Below the pieces are notes generated by a model. The model ran no database searches. It saw only the letters and a list, made by a program, of their open reading frames with translations, and was not told the origin of the DNA. Shown in pieces: positions 7,893 to 16,860 of a stretch of DNA of 64,000 bases. The DNA is taken from the NCBI GenBank assembly GCA_003166865.1, contig PMUP01000023.1, positions 75,616-139,615 of the forward strand, read 5' to 3'. Positions within the stretch are counted from its first letter, which is position 1, and each line of letters starts with the position of its first letter. The position numbers and the translations under genes are program-made. The stretch comes from Bryobacterales bacterium. Its GTDB lineage: Bacteria > Acidobacteriota > Terriglobia > Bryobacterales > Bryobacteraceae.

Positions 7893-8693
7893 ATGGACCT
7901 CGCGAAACACTGCATCGTCCGCCCGGGCGGCAACGTGCACCTGAAGAAGCTCGATCCCGACGAGACGTTCGGAACGAAACGCAACGATAAGGCGCACGAG
8001 AAGACCCTTGTCCGGCTGCGTGAGCTGCAACATATGCTGTACGCCGACAAGCGCCATTCGCTACTGATCGTCTTGCAGGGGCTGGACGCGTCAGGTAAAG
8101 ACGGCACCATCCGGCACGTCATGTCCGGGGTGAATCCGCAGGGCTGCGACGTCACTTCGTTCAAAGCTCCTACCGCCGAGGAGTTGGCCCGCGACTTCTT
8201 GTGGCGTATCCACAAAGCTGTTCCGGCCAAGGGCAACATCGGCATCTTCAACCGCTCGCAGTACGAGGATGTCCTGATTGTGCGAGTCCACGAACTGGTC
8301 GCGAAATCTGTATGGCGGCATCGCTACCGGCAGATCAACGATTTCGAACGCATGCTGACCGGCAACGGTGTCACTATCCTGAAATTCTTTCTGCACATCA
8401 GCAAGGAAGAACAAAAGAAGCGCTTCCAGGCGCGCATTCAGGATCCGTCGCGAAATTGGAAGCTCTCGCTGCCCGATTTCGAAGAGCGGCGGCGTTGGGA
8501 TGAGTACACCGCCGCGTACCAGGATGCTCTGCGCAAGTGCAGCACTGAAGAGGCGCCCTGGTACGTGATTCCAGCCAACAACAAATGGTTCCGGAACTAT
8601 CTGGTGGCGGAATTGGTGGTTCAGGCGCTGGACGACATGCGGTTAAAGTATCCTCCGCCTTCGGTCGATCTGTCAAAAGTAGTACTTAAGTGA
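7893..8693 (+). CDS. ppk2: PPK2-family polyphosphate kinase/phosphotransferase
   Basis: 266 residues, the usual length of a single-domain PPK2. Walker A GLDASGKDG at ~63-71, Walker B region IGIFNRSQYEDV at ~116-127, and a lid region with arginines after SKEEQKKRFQARIQ. The enzyme transfers phosphate between polyphosphate and nucleoside mono- or diphosphates in the cytoplasm. The exact subclass (ADP versus AMP use) cannot be fixed by eye. SD GGAGGA at ~7877. The stop overlaps the GTG start of the next gene (GTGA). Confidence 0.9.
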   Translation: MDLAKHCIVRPGGNVHLKKLDPDETFGTKRNDKAHEKTLVRLRELQHMLYADKRHSLLIVLQGLDASGKDGTIRHVMSGVNPQGCDVTSFKAPTAEELARDFLWRIHKAVPAKGNIGIFNRSQYEDVLIVRVHELVAKSVWRHRYRQINDFERMLTGNGVTILKFFLHISKEEQKKRFQARIQDPSRNWKLSLPDFEERRRWDEYTAAYQDALRKCSTEEAPWYVIPANNKWFRNYLVAELVVQALDDMRLKYPPPSVDLSKVVLK

Positions 8694-9469
8694 TCGAAGA
8701 CGCCACAACATTTCGCTCCAAGGAAAAGGTTCTGGGTGACCTGTCCAAGGCGCTGCAATTCTCGATCGAGTCGTTAGAGGCAAATCGCAAAGGACAACTC
8801 TCCAAGGAGCAGGCCAAGAAGCTCGCTGGCCGCTGCTTTCAGCCCGTAATCTTGACGTGGCTTTTTGCCGTGACGCCCTTCCTGGCGTGGACCCACATCA
8901 CATCCACCCGGCAGCAGATTTCTTTCCTGGCCGCGTTGCCTGTGCTGATCGGCCAGCTCACTCACGTGAAGGATCTGTTCGAGACTCAAGGAAAAATGGG
9001 CGGCGTGATGATGCTCGGGTCCATCCTGATTTCTCTGGCCATCGCGGTAATCCTGGCTTTTCGTATTTCATTGGCGCTCTGCGCGGATGTCTTGGACCGC
9101 AAGGTGACCATGCAGGAGGGCCGGGTGATCGCCCGCGAGGAACAGATCAATCGGCCCAACGGCCGTGATCCTATCGAGAAGTACTTTTTCTGTTTGCGGT
9201 ACCTCACGATGCCGGTCAATCTGGCGGCTTATCGGGCCATCGAAGCCGGATCCATTTACCTGGTTTACCTGTTGCCTCGCAGTGAACTGCTGGTCTCCAT
9301 CGAACCGAAACTCGAGGACACACCGGAGGAGCTGGCAGCGCAGGCGGCGGCGTCGAACTTTTCGAGAGGCGCGAGTTCGTCAACTCGAGTTGATAACGAC
9401 ACGAACTTGAATCCGAGCGCGGATCCCAGCGAGGATCAGGTGCCCGTTCAACCCACCAGTTTGCCGTAG
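8690..9469 (+). CDS. Membrane protein coupled to PPK2
   Basis: 259 residues starting at GTG 8690, which overlaps the PPK2 stop codon and so implies translational coupling. Two or three membrane helices (~52-68, ~72-90, ~105-130) are followed by a charged cytoplasmic part with EGRVIAREEQINRP, and a low-complexity acidic C-terminal tail. No known domain was recognised. Given the coupling it may act with polyphosphate metabolism, but that is inference from position only. Its 3' end overlaps the antitoxin-like gene on the other strand by 22 bases. Confidence 0.75.
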   Translation: MIEDATTFRSKEKVLGDLSKALQFSIESLEANRKGQLSKEQAKKLAGRCFQPVILTWLFAVTPFLAWTHITSTRQQISFLAALPVLIGQLTHVKDLFETQGKMGGVMMLGSILISLAIAVILAFRISLALCADVLDRKVTMQEGRVIAREEQINRPNGRDPIEKYFFCLRYLTMPVNLAAYRAIEAGSIYLVYLLPRSELLVSIEPKLEDTPEELAAQAAASNFSRGASSSTRVDNDTNLNPSADPSEDQVPVQPTSLP

Positions 9470-9639
9470 TCGCGCAAAGCTCGCGCGGCTAATTCATCCA
9501 GCTTCCCATTGTGAACGTCCGCTTCGAACTGTCGGCCCCAGGCCTCGGCTTCGAACTGGACGAACCACTCGCGAAACGCTCGTAATTCCTCAGAACTGAG
9601 CTGCTTCACTTGCCCTTCGAAGTTTTCCACCCTGCTCAT
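9448..9639 (-). CDS. Orphan antitoxin-like protein (63 aa)
   Basis: The sequence MSRVENFEGQVKQLSSEEL... FREWFVQFEAEAWGRQ... KLDELAARAL resembles small antitoxins that normally precede a RelE/ParE-type toxin gene. Here no toxin follows: the 3' end runs straight into the end of the membrane protein gene on the opposite strand, and the C-terminus (DYGKLVG) is shorter than the usual basic tail. It is therefore either a solitary antitoxin or a remnant left after loss of the toxin. Family assignment rests on recalled sequence pattern. Confidence 0.6.
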   Translation of the reverse strand: MSRVENFEGQVKQLSSEELRAFREWFVQFEAEAWGRQFEADVHNGKLDELAARALRDYGKLVG

Positions 9640-9945
9640 AATGCTGCATTTCGACGAGTCACAAGATTCCTCGCCTGCCCATCCCCTTGCCCCTCACCGC
9701 CTTCCACTGGCGCACGCTCTCCACCGCCAGCCTCATCCTATACAATCTCAATCAGCCGACCATGCCTTCACAGCCGCAGCTTCATCACCAGCGCGAGCGC
9801 CTCTCGGAAATCGTGCAAATGCAATCGGCTCAGTCCCGTAAACCGAAATTACCAAACGGAGCGAATCCCATTTCTGAACACCCCCCAACCAGCCACCAAC
9901 AACCAGCCAGCCGCCCGCCTGCTAAAATAGGAACTCCCCGCGACA
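9640..9945. other. Intergenic region upstream of uvrA
   Basis: About 300 bases without a convincing gene. A possible short reading frame beginning MPSQPQLHHQRERLSEI (ATG 9762) runs on into uvrA in another frame and is not supported by an SD. The segment 9886-9912 contains the AACCA/CCAACAAC-type repeat also seen after dnaK and near 47.1 kb. No LexA-like box was recognised. Confidence 0.4.
9886..9912 (+). repeat. AACCA-type dispersed repeat, copy 1
   Basis: Short degenerate array of CAACCA/CCAACAACCA units just upstream of uvrA. It shares the core ACCAACAACCA with longer copies at 25687-25764 and 47107-47142. This copy is the most decayed. It might be a chance low-complexity stretch, but the shared words argue for a family. 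Confidence 0.4.
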
Positions 9946-12704
9946 ATGCTCAAACGCATCACCGTGCACGGCGCCCGCCAGCACAATCTCAAAAACATCG
10001 ACGTCGAAATCCCCCGCAACACTTTTACCGTCATCACCGGCCTCAGCGGCTCCGGCAAATCCTCCCTCGCCTTCGACACTATCTACGCGGAAGGCCAGCG
10101 CCGCTACGTGGAAACGCTCTCGCCCTACGCGCGCCAGTTTCTCGATCAGATGGAGCGGCCTGAAGTTGACTCCATCGACGGGCTCAGCCCCGCCATTTCC
10201 ATCGAGCAAAAAACCACCAACCGCAGCCCGCGCTCCACGGTCGGCACCATCACCGAAATTTACGACTACTTGCGCGTGCTCTACTCCTCCATCGGCGTTC
10301 CGCATTGCCCTACTTGCGGCATCGAAATCTCGCGCCAGAGCACCGAACAAATTCTCCAGCAAATCCTCGCGCTGAGGGAAGGCGAGCGCATCATGATCCT
10401 CGCCCCCATCGTTCGCGGCCGCAAGGGCGAATATAAGAAGGATCTTGAAAAACTCTCGCGGCAGGGTTTTGTGCGCGCCCGTGTCGATGGCGTCCTGCGT
10501 TCTCTCGATGAAGAAATCCCGCTCGACAAGCGCAAAAATCACACCATCGAAATAGTGGTGGATCGTCTTCCGCTCAAGCCCGGCTCCGAGAAACGCATCG
10601 AAGCCTCCATCGAAACCGCCGCCAAGCTGGCCAACGGGCTCGTCACTGTCGCGGTCGTCAACGGCGAAGAGAAGCTCTATTCGCAAAAGCTCGCTTGCCC
10701 CAATTGCGGCGCCAGCATCCCGCAGCTCGAGCCGCGCTCGTTCTCCTTCAACAGCCCTTTCGGCGCGTGCGAAACTTGCCACGGACTCGGCAGCACCTGG
10801 AGCTTCGATCCCGCGAAAGTAATAGTCGATTCTTCCAAACCGTTATTGGATGGCGGCCTTGGGCCCGGCGCCAGTTCCTCCTACATGCAGCAGCAGCTCA
10901 ACGATGGCGCCGCGCGCCTGCGTATCAAAATCAACAAGCCTTTCGAGGAGCTGCCCAAGAAGTCTCAAGCGCTGCTGCTCGAAGGGGGCAACGGATTCGA
11001 CGGCATCATTAAGGTCCTCACCGACACGTACGAGGAAGCCGGTGCCGGTTATCGCGAGTGGCTGATGGACTACATGTCGCCGGCGCTTTGTCCCGATTGC
11101 CGCGGCCGCCGCCTCCGCCCCAGCAGCCTCGCGGTGCGCGTGAAGGGCGCCGGCCTCGGCGAGCTGACCGAAATGTCTATCGATCGCGCGCTCGCCGCCG
11201 TCAAGCTGTGGAAGCTCAATGAACGCGAGCAGCAGATTGCCGCGCGTGTCGTCGAAGAGATCCGCAATCGCCTCGAGTTCCTCACAGCGGTCGGTCTCAA
11301 CTACTTGAGTCTCGCGCGATCCGCGGCCACGCTTTCGGGCGGCGAAGCCCAGCGCATCCGCCTCGCCACCCAAATCGGCTCGAAACTTCGCGGCGTGCTT
11401 TATGTCCTCGACGAGCCTTCCATCGGACTCCACCCACGCGATAACGACCGCCTGCTCAATACCCTCACGCGTCTCCGCGACCTTGGCAACACGGTGCTGG
11501 TGGTCGAGCACGACGCCGAAACCATCGAACGCGCCGACTATGTCATCGATCTCGGCCCCGGCGCTGGACGCCTCGGCGGCGCTTTGGTGGCGGCCGGAAC
11601 TCCTCGCGAGATCCAAAGAAATCCTGCTTCGCTGACCGGCCAATATCTCTCTGGCGCGGTCCGCATCGAACCGCCCTCGGGACGCCGTCACGGGAACGGC
11701 AAGAAACTCACCGTGCACGGAGCGCGCGAACACAATCTCAAGGATGTCACTGTCGAATTTCCGCTGGGCTGCTTCATCGCCATCACGGGCGTTTCCGGCA
11801 GTGGCAAATCCACGCTGATTAACGATATTCTTTATCGCGCTCTCGCTAAAGAGATCTACGGCTCGCACGACTCCCCCGGCGAGCATACTTCCATCGAAGG
11901 CCTGGAACACATCGATAAGGTTGTGGAGATCGATCAATCGCCCATCGGCCGCACTCCTCGCTCCAACCCGGCGACATACACCGGCGTGTTCACTCCTATC
12001 CGCGAGCTGTATGCCATGCTTCCCGAATCGCGCGAGCGCGGTTACAAAGCCGGCCGCTTCAGCTTCAACGTCAAGGGCGGACGCTGCGAAGCCTGCCAGG
12101 GCGACGGACTCAAGCGCATCGAAATGAATTTCTTGCCCGACGTCTACGTCACTTGCGACGTCTGCCGCGGCCGCCGCTACAACAGTGAAACGCTACAAGT
12201 GAAGTACAAGGGTCTTTCCATCGCGGATCTGCTCGAATCCACCGTGGAAGACGCCGTCCCGATTCTCGAAAACATTCCGCAGATCAACGCCAAGCTGCGC
12301 ACGCTGCATGATGTAGGACTCGGCTACATTCATCTCGGCCAATCCTCCACCACACTCTCCGGCGGCGAAGCCCAGCGCATCAAACTCGCGCGTGAATTGA
12401 GCAAACGCCAAACCGGCCGCACCCTCTACATCCTCGACGAACCCACCACCGGCCTGCATTTCGAGGACGTCAAGCGGCTTCTTGATGTGCTCCAGCGCTT
12501 GGTCGATCTGGGCAATACTGTCATTGTGATCGAACATCAGCTCGACGTGATCAAGTCGGCCGACTGGATTATCGACATGGGCCCGGAAGGCGGTGAGCGC
12601 GGCGGCAACATCGTGGCTTCCGGAACGCCCGAGCAACTTCTGCGATTCAAGAAAAGCTACACCGCGCAAGCGCTTGAGAAGGTGCTGCGCCCGGGAAAAG
12701 TCGC

Positions 12705-12708
<4 letters not shown>
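9946..12708 (+). CDS. uvrA: Excinuclease ABC subunit A
   Basis: DNA-damage recognition ATPase of nucleotide excision repair, acting with UvrB and UvrC. Complete at 920 residues: two ABC modules with Walker A motifs GLSGSGKSS near the N-terminus and GVSGSGKST around residue 620, two LSGGEAQRI signatures, and zinc-finger cysteine pairs ([32 protein letters not shown]). The start [17 protein letters not shown] is standard. Its last four bases overlap the next gene (ATGA). Confidence 0.97.
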
Positions 12709-13645
<937 letters not shown>

Positions 13646-13649
<4 letters not shown>

Positions 13650-14377
13650 TTCCCCAGCCCGAGCCCACCCCACCGCCCACCCCCCACCCCCCACAACCGT
13701 TTTTCGATTACACCGACCTCTTCTTCTTCATCGGCCTGTGTGTGCCGTGCCTCCTCTTCGCCACCTTACTCGTGCGCACGACCGCCATCTTCATCCACAC
13801 GCCGCCGCCGGCCATGCTGCTGCTCATTCAAGGCATCTGGTATTTTCTTGCATTCGGCTCCATCGCCGCGCTCTTCCGCATCCGCTACCGGCAGCCGTTC
13901 TGGCGCGCGCTCGGCTGGCGATCGCTTTCATTTCCCAGCTCGCTTGGCGCTCTTCTCGCCGGCCCGCTACTTGCTCTTGCACTCGGCATGCTCGGCGCCG
14001 CGTTGCACACACCCGAAATCGATCTCCCCTTCCAACAAATGCTCGGCTCTACCGGCACAATTATTTTGCTCGGCATCCTGGTCGTCATTCTCGGCCCGGT
14101 GGCCGAGGAGCTGGCCTTCCGCGGATTCCTGATGCCGCTGCTGGTTCGCAGCCTCGGGGCGGCGGGCGGCATTGTGGTCACCGGGTTCCTCTTCGGAAGC
14201 ATTCATGGTTATGAGTACGAATGGTCCTGGCGCCATATGCTGCTGATCTCGCTGGTTGGCTGCGCGTTCGGTTGGGCCAAGTACAAGACGCAGTCCACCG
14301 CCGCCGCGGCCTTCATGCATTGCACGTTCAATCTGACGCAATTCGCCGCGTTCCTGTGGCAAGCCCGGACCCTGTGA
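13646..14377 (+). CDS. CPBP-family intramembrane metalloprotease (CAAX-type)
   Basis: 243-residue multi-span protein with the ABI/CPBP motifs in order: EELAFRGFL (glutamate pair and Arg), FLFGSIHG (His), and FMHCTFNL (His/Asn). These residues form the metal-dependent intramembrane active site of this family. About six or seven membrane helices are preceded by a Pro-rich N-terminus (PEPTPPPTPHPP). The start overlaps the end of the upstream gene by four bases. The substrate is unknown. Confidence 0.85.
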
Positions 14378-14389
14378 TCGAGACCATTC

Positions 14390-15406
14390 ATGATTGAAAC
14401 CATACAATGGACCGACGCGGGCGTCGTCATGATCGATCAGACGCGTCTTCCGCGCGAAGAGGTCTACGTCACTTGTATCGATCACCATCAAGTCGCCGAA
14501 GCAATTCGTTCCATGGTGATCCGGGGCGCGCCGGCCATCGGCATCGCGGCCGCCATGGGAATTGCGCTGGGTATGCGGAACGCGAAGTCCAGCGCTGAGT
14601 TTGACAGCATCTGCGAAACCATTCGCAGCACTCGCCCCACCGCCGTGAATCTGTCTTGGGCCATCGAACGCATGCGCCGCGTGTTCGCAGAATCCAGCAC
14701 CCTCACCTTTGCGGAGATCCGCGAACGGTTGATCGCCGAAGCCGTTCAGATTCGCCTGGAAGACATCGCCATCAACCAGTGCATCGGAAAAAACGGCGCG
14801 CCGCTGATTCCCGATGGCAAGACGGTGCTCACGCACTGCAACGCGGGAGCGCTGGCAACCGCCGGCTACGGCACCGCTTTGGGCGTGATTCGCGCGGCCG
14901 TAGCGTCCGGCAAAAACATCGATGTCTTCGCCGGCGAAACCCGGCCATTTCTTCAGGGCGCGCGGCTTACTATCTGGGAACTGCAACACGACCACATCCC
15001 CGCCACGCTTATCACGGACAACATGGCCGGCCATTTTCTGCACTCCGGCCGTATCGGCTGCGTCGTGGTGGGCGCCGACCGCATCGCTTCCAATGGCGAT
15101 GTCGCGAATAAAATCGGCACTTACTCGGTCGCCGTTCTCGCCAAGGAAAACAGCGTTCCGTTCTACGTGGCGGCGCCCATCTCCACGCTCGACCTCAGCC
15201 TAGCTTCGGGCGATGAAATTCCCATCGAACAGCGCGCGGCCAGCGAGGTCACGCACGTTCACGGCGTGCCCGTCGCGCCGGAAGGAACCGAGGCCGCTAA
15301 TCCCGCCTTCGACGTCACGCCGAACCGGTACGTCACGGCCATCATTACGGAACGCGGTGTGGCGCGCGCGCCGTACACTGAGTCCCTCCGGGGGCTGATA
15401 AATTAA
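14390..15406 (+). CDS. mtnA: S-methyl-5-thioribose-1-phosphate isomerase
   Basis: Converts methylthioribose-1-phosphate to methylthioribulose-1-phosphate in methionine salvage. 338 residues, normal length for MtnA/aIF2B-related enzymes. Diagnostic motifs: [33 protein letters not shown] (catalytic Cys), and [18 protein letters not shown] (catalytic Asp), then [11 protein letters not shown]. No other mtn gene is visible in this window. It could in principle be a ribose-1,5-bisphosphate isomerase relative, but the pattern fits MtnA better. Confidence 0.93.
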   Translation: MIETIQWTDAGVVMIDQTRLPREEVYVTCIDHHQVAEAIRSMVIRGAPAIGIAAAMGIALGMRNAKSSAEFDSICETIRSTRPTAVNLSWAIERMRRVFAESSTLTFAEIRERLIAEAVQIRLEDIAINQCIGKNGAPLIPDGKTVLTHCNAGALATAGYGTALGVIRAAVASGKNIDVFAGETRPFLQGARLTIWELQHDHIPATLITDNMAGHFLHSGRIGCVVVGADRIASNGDVANKIGTYSVAVLAKENSVPFYVAAPISTLDLSLASGDEIPIEQRAASEVTHVHGVPVAPEGTEAANPAFDVTPNRYVTAIITERGVARAPYTESLRGLIN

Positions 15407-15429
15407 GTCAAAGTTGGTAAGTTGAATTT

Positions 15430-15954
15430 ATGATTCGTTCCGCCTTCTGCTTCCTGCTGGTAGCGTCGGGGCTGGCCTTGGCCGCCTCCGGCGAGTTGTC
15501 CAACCGCCGCGCGCCCGGCTTCGCCCTGCCTGATCCCACCTATCAGCATTACTACGATCTGCAGGATTTCGCCGGCAAGGTGGTGATCGTCGATATCATG
15601 TCCACGCGCTGCCCGCACTGTCTTTTATTGTCCACCACGCTTGAGCAGGTGAAGGCGCGCTACGGTGAAGAGGTGGCGATTCTGGAGGTGGTCCTGCCGC
15701 CCGATAACCAGGACACGGTTTCCAAATTCGTCGCCACTAACAACGTCACCATTCCCGTGGTCTGTGACATGGGACAAATGACCGCATCCTATTTCAAGGC
15801 CACACCCAGCACCATGAACCAGGTCGTCGTTCCGCACCTGTTCCTCATCGATAAACAGGGCATCATTCGCAACGACTTCGCCTATGAAGAATCTACTCGG
15901 GCGGTCTTTGAAGGTGCGGGATTATTCACGGAAATCGACAAGCTGCTGAAGTAG
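15430..15954 (+). CDS. Exported thioredoxin-like (TlpA/AhpC-type) protein
   Basis: 174 residues with a signal peptide (FCFLLVASGLALAAS) and a thioredoxin-like fold. The redox site is CPHC in DIMSTRCPHCLLL, after the typical KVVIVDIM strand. A cis-Pro region follows at VVPHLFLIDKQGII. Likely a periplasmic thiol-disulfide oxidoreductase; the partner is unknown. It starts 23 bases after mtnA and is probably cotranscribed with it. Confidence 0.85.
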   Translation: MIRSAFCFLLVASGLALAASGELSNRRAPGFALPDPTYQHYYDLQDFAGKVVIVDIMSTRCPHCLLLSTTLEQVKARYGEEVAILEVVLPPDNQDTVSKFVATNNVTIPVVCDMGQMTASYFKATPSTMNQVVVPHLFLIDKQGIIRNDFAYEESTRAVFEGAGLFTEIDKLLK

Positions 15955-16015
15955 ATTTGCGTGGACCCAGTTCCTAAGTAACTCATCGCTAAGAAACTTC
16001 GCGCTTAGCATTGCC

Positions 16016-16032
16016 TTGGCACGAAAATTGCT
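16016..16032 (+). promoter_or_regulatory. Sigma-54 (-24/-12) promoter
   Basis: TTGGCACGAAAATTGCT matches the sigma-54 consensus (TTGGCACG-N4-TTGCW) at essentially every defined position, with GG at 16018-16019 and GC at 16030-16031 separated by 10 bases. The predicted start of transcription near 16043 is only about two bases before the ATG at 16045. This makes the GTG at 16039 an unlikely start and would make the first gene nearly leaderless. NtrC-type activators encoded at 2378-3694 and, in ruined form, at 45111 are candidate partners. Confidence 0.85.
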
Positions 16033-16044
16033 CAGATCGTGGGC

Positions 16045-16308
16045 ATGAAGGCATCAAAGTCCATCTCCACGCATGACGAATTCGAGACTGCGGTGGTTGC
16101 CGAGCTGCACCATCTGCGCAGCAGCGAAAAGCTCTTGCAGCGCCTGTATCCGCGTCTGAAAACCCTGCCGCGACTTCGAAACCGGTTCCTGCAGCAGCTC
16201 GCGGAAATGCAACTGCGCGCCCAACGTTTGGACGCAGTCCTTAATCCCATCGGCGCCTTGCAGACCGCGCTGCCGGCCGCGCCAGCCATAAATTCTCCCG
16301 CTGCCTGA
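16045..16308 (+). CDS. Small helical protein, DUF892-like fragment
   Basis: 87 residues, all predicted helical. The stretch VVAELHHLRSSEKLLQRLYP followed by FLQQLAEMQLRAQRL resembles the first two helices of the ferritin-like YciE/YciF (DUF892) stress proteins, but the rest of that domain is absent. ATG 16045 is preferred over GTG 16039 because the sigma-54 promoter predicts transcription starting near 16043. It is followed at once by the DUF3309 gene. Function unknown; a stress role is inferred from the relatives and the promoter type. Confidence 0.6.
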   Translation: MKASKSISTHDEFETAVVAELHHLRSSEKLLQRLYPRLKTLPRLRNRFLQQLAEMQLRAQRLDAVLNPIGALQTALPAAPAINSPAA

Positions 16309-16319
16309 AGGAGGCCGCT

Positions 16320-16475
16320 ATGGTCCGTACATTACTGCTGATTATTCTGGTGATCATTCTGTTGGGCGCGCTTCCCGCCTGGCCATATAGCGCGGGCTGG
16401 GGCTACTATCCGAGTGGCGGCCTGGGTCTCGTACTTGTGGTCGTGCTTATCCTCATGCTGATGGGCCGTGTCTAA
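16320..16475 (+). CDS. DUF3309-family small membrane protein (51 aa)
   Basis: ATG at 16320 is preceded by GAAGGAGG. The product MVRTLLLIILVIILLGALPA continues with WPYSAGWGYYPSGGLGLVLV and ends in a hydrophobic segment plus GRV. The central ALPxWPYSxGWGYxPSGGLG pattern is characteristic of DUF3309 proteins, two helices joined by an aromatic Gly loop. They are widespread, tiny and uncharacterised. Probably cotranscribed from the sigma-54 promoter at 16016. Confidence 0.85.
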   Translation: MVRTLLLIILVIILLGALPAWPYSAGWGYYPSGGLGLVLVVVLILMLMGRV

Positions 16476-16525
16476 TCGACTTCGGCCCCGGAGAGCGGGT
16501 GCTAAGATGTTGGTGATTCCTCACC

Positions 16526-16858
16526 ATGGGCACGCACGGCGTCAAAGTCGTTGTAATCTATCCACGGCCGCAAGATGAACAGGCGTTCGAGACAGCTTAC
16601 CTCGAACAGCATGTTCCGCTGGTCGAGCAGAAACTCAAAGGCATCACGCGGCTGGTTCTGACCAAAGTAACGGGTTCGCCGCAGGGTAACGTGACCGCCT
16701 ATCGTATCGCGGAGCTGTACTTTCCCTCCCTAAACGATTTGAACGCGTGCATCGAGTCGGACGCCGGCAAAGAGGTCATGGCACATGCACAGGCGATCTC
16801 CACCGGTGGCCCGCCGCTCATCCTGATTTGCGAGGAAGAAGCTTTCGTCTATTGGTAG
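16526..16858 (+). CDS. EthD-domain protein
   Basis: 110 residues with the dimeric alpha/beta-barrel pattern of the EthD family: VKVVVIYPRPQDEQAFETAY, then HVPLVEQKLKG, and a C-terminal strand. EthD proteins are small, often of unknown activity, and related to polyketide-modifying and ether-degradation proteins. An extended -10-like TGCTAAGAT lies at ~16500-16508, and a small hairpin (GGTGA 16512-16516 / TCACC 16521-16525) abuts the ATG, which could limit initiation. The next gene starts two bases after its stop. Confidence 0.8.
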   Translation: MGTHGVKVVVIYPRPQDEQAFETAYLEQHVPLVEQKLKGITRLVLTKVTGSPQGNVTAYRIAELYFPSLNDLNACIESDAGKEVMAHAQAISTGGPPLILICEEEAFVYW

Positions 16859-16860
16859 TC

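Noticed and set aside
9762..10163. A reading frame beginning MPSQPQLHHQRERLSE upstream of uvrA
   Set aside because: No SD, it runs out of frame deep into uvrA, and its later part is the AACCA repeat.
16747..16860. A longer start for the dipeptidyl peptidase III gene
   Set aside because: It would read through the end of the EthD gene and place a hydrophilic stretch before the evident signal-like segment at ATG 16861.
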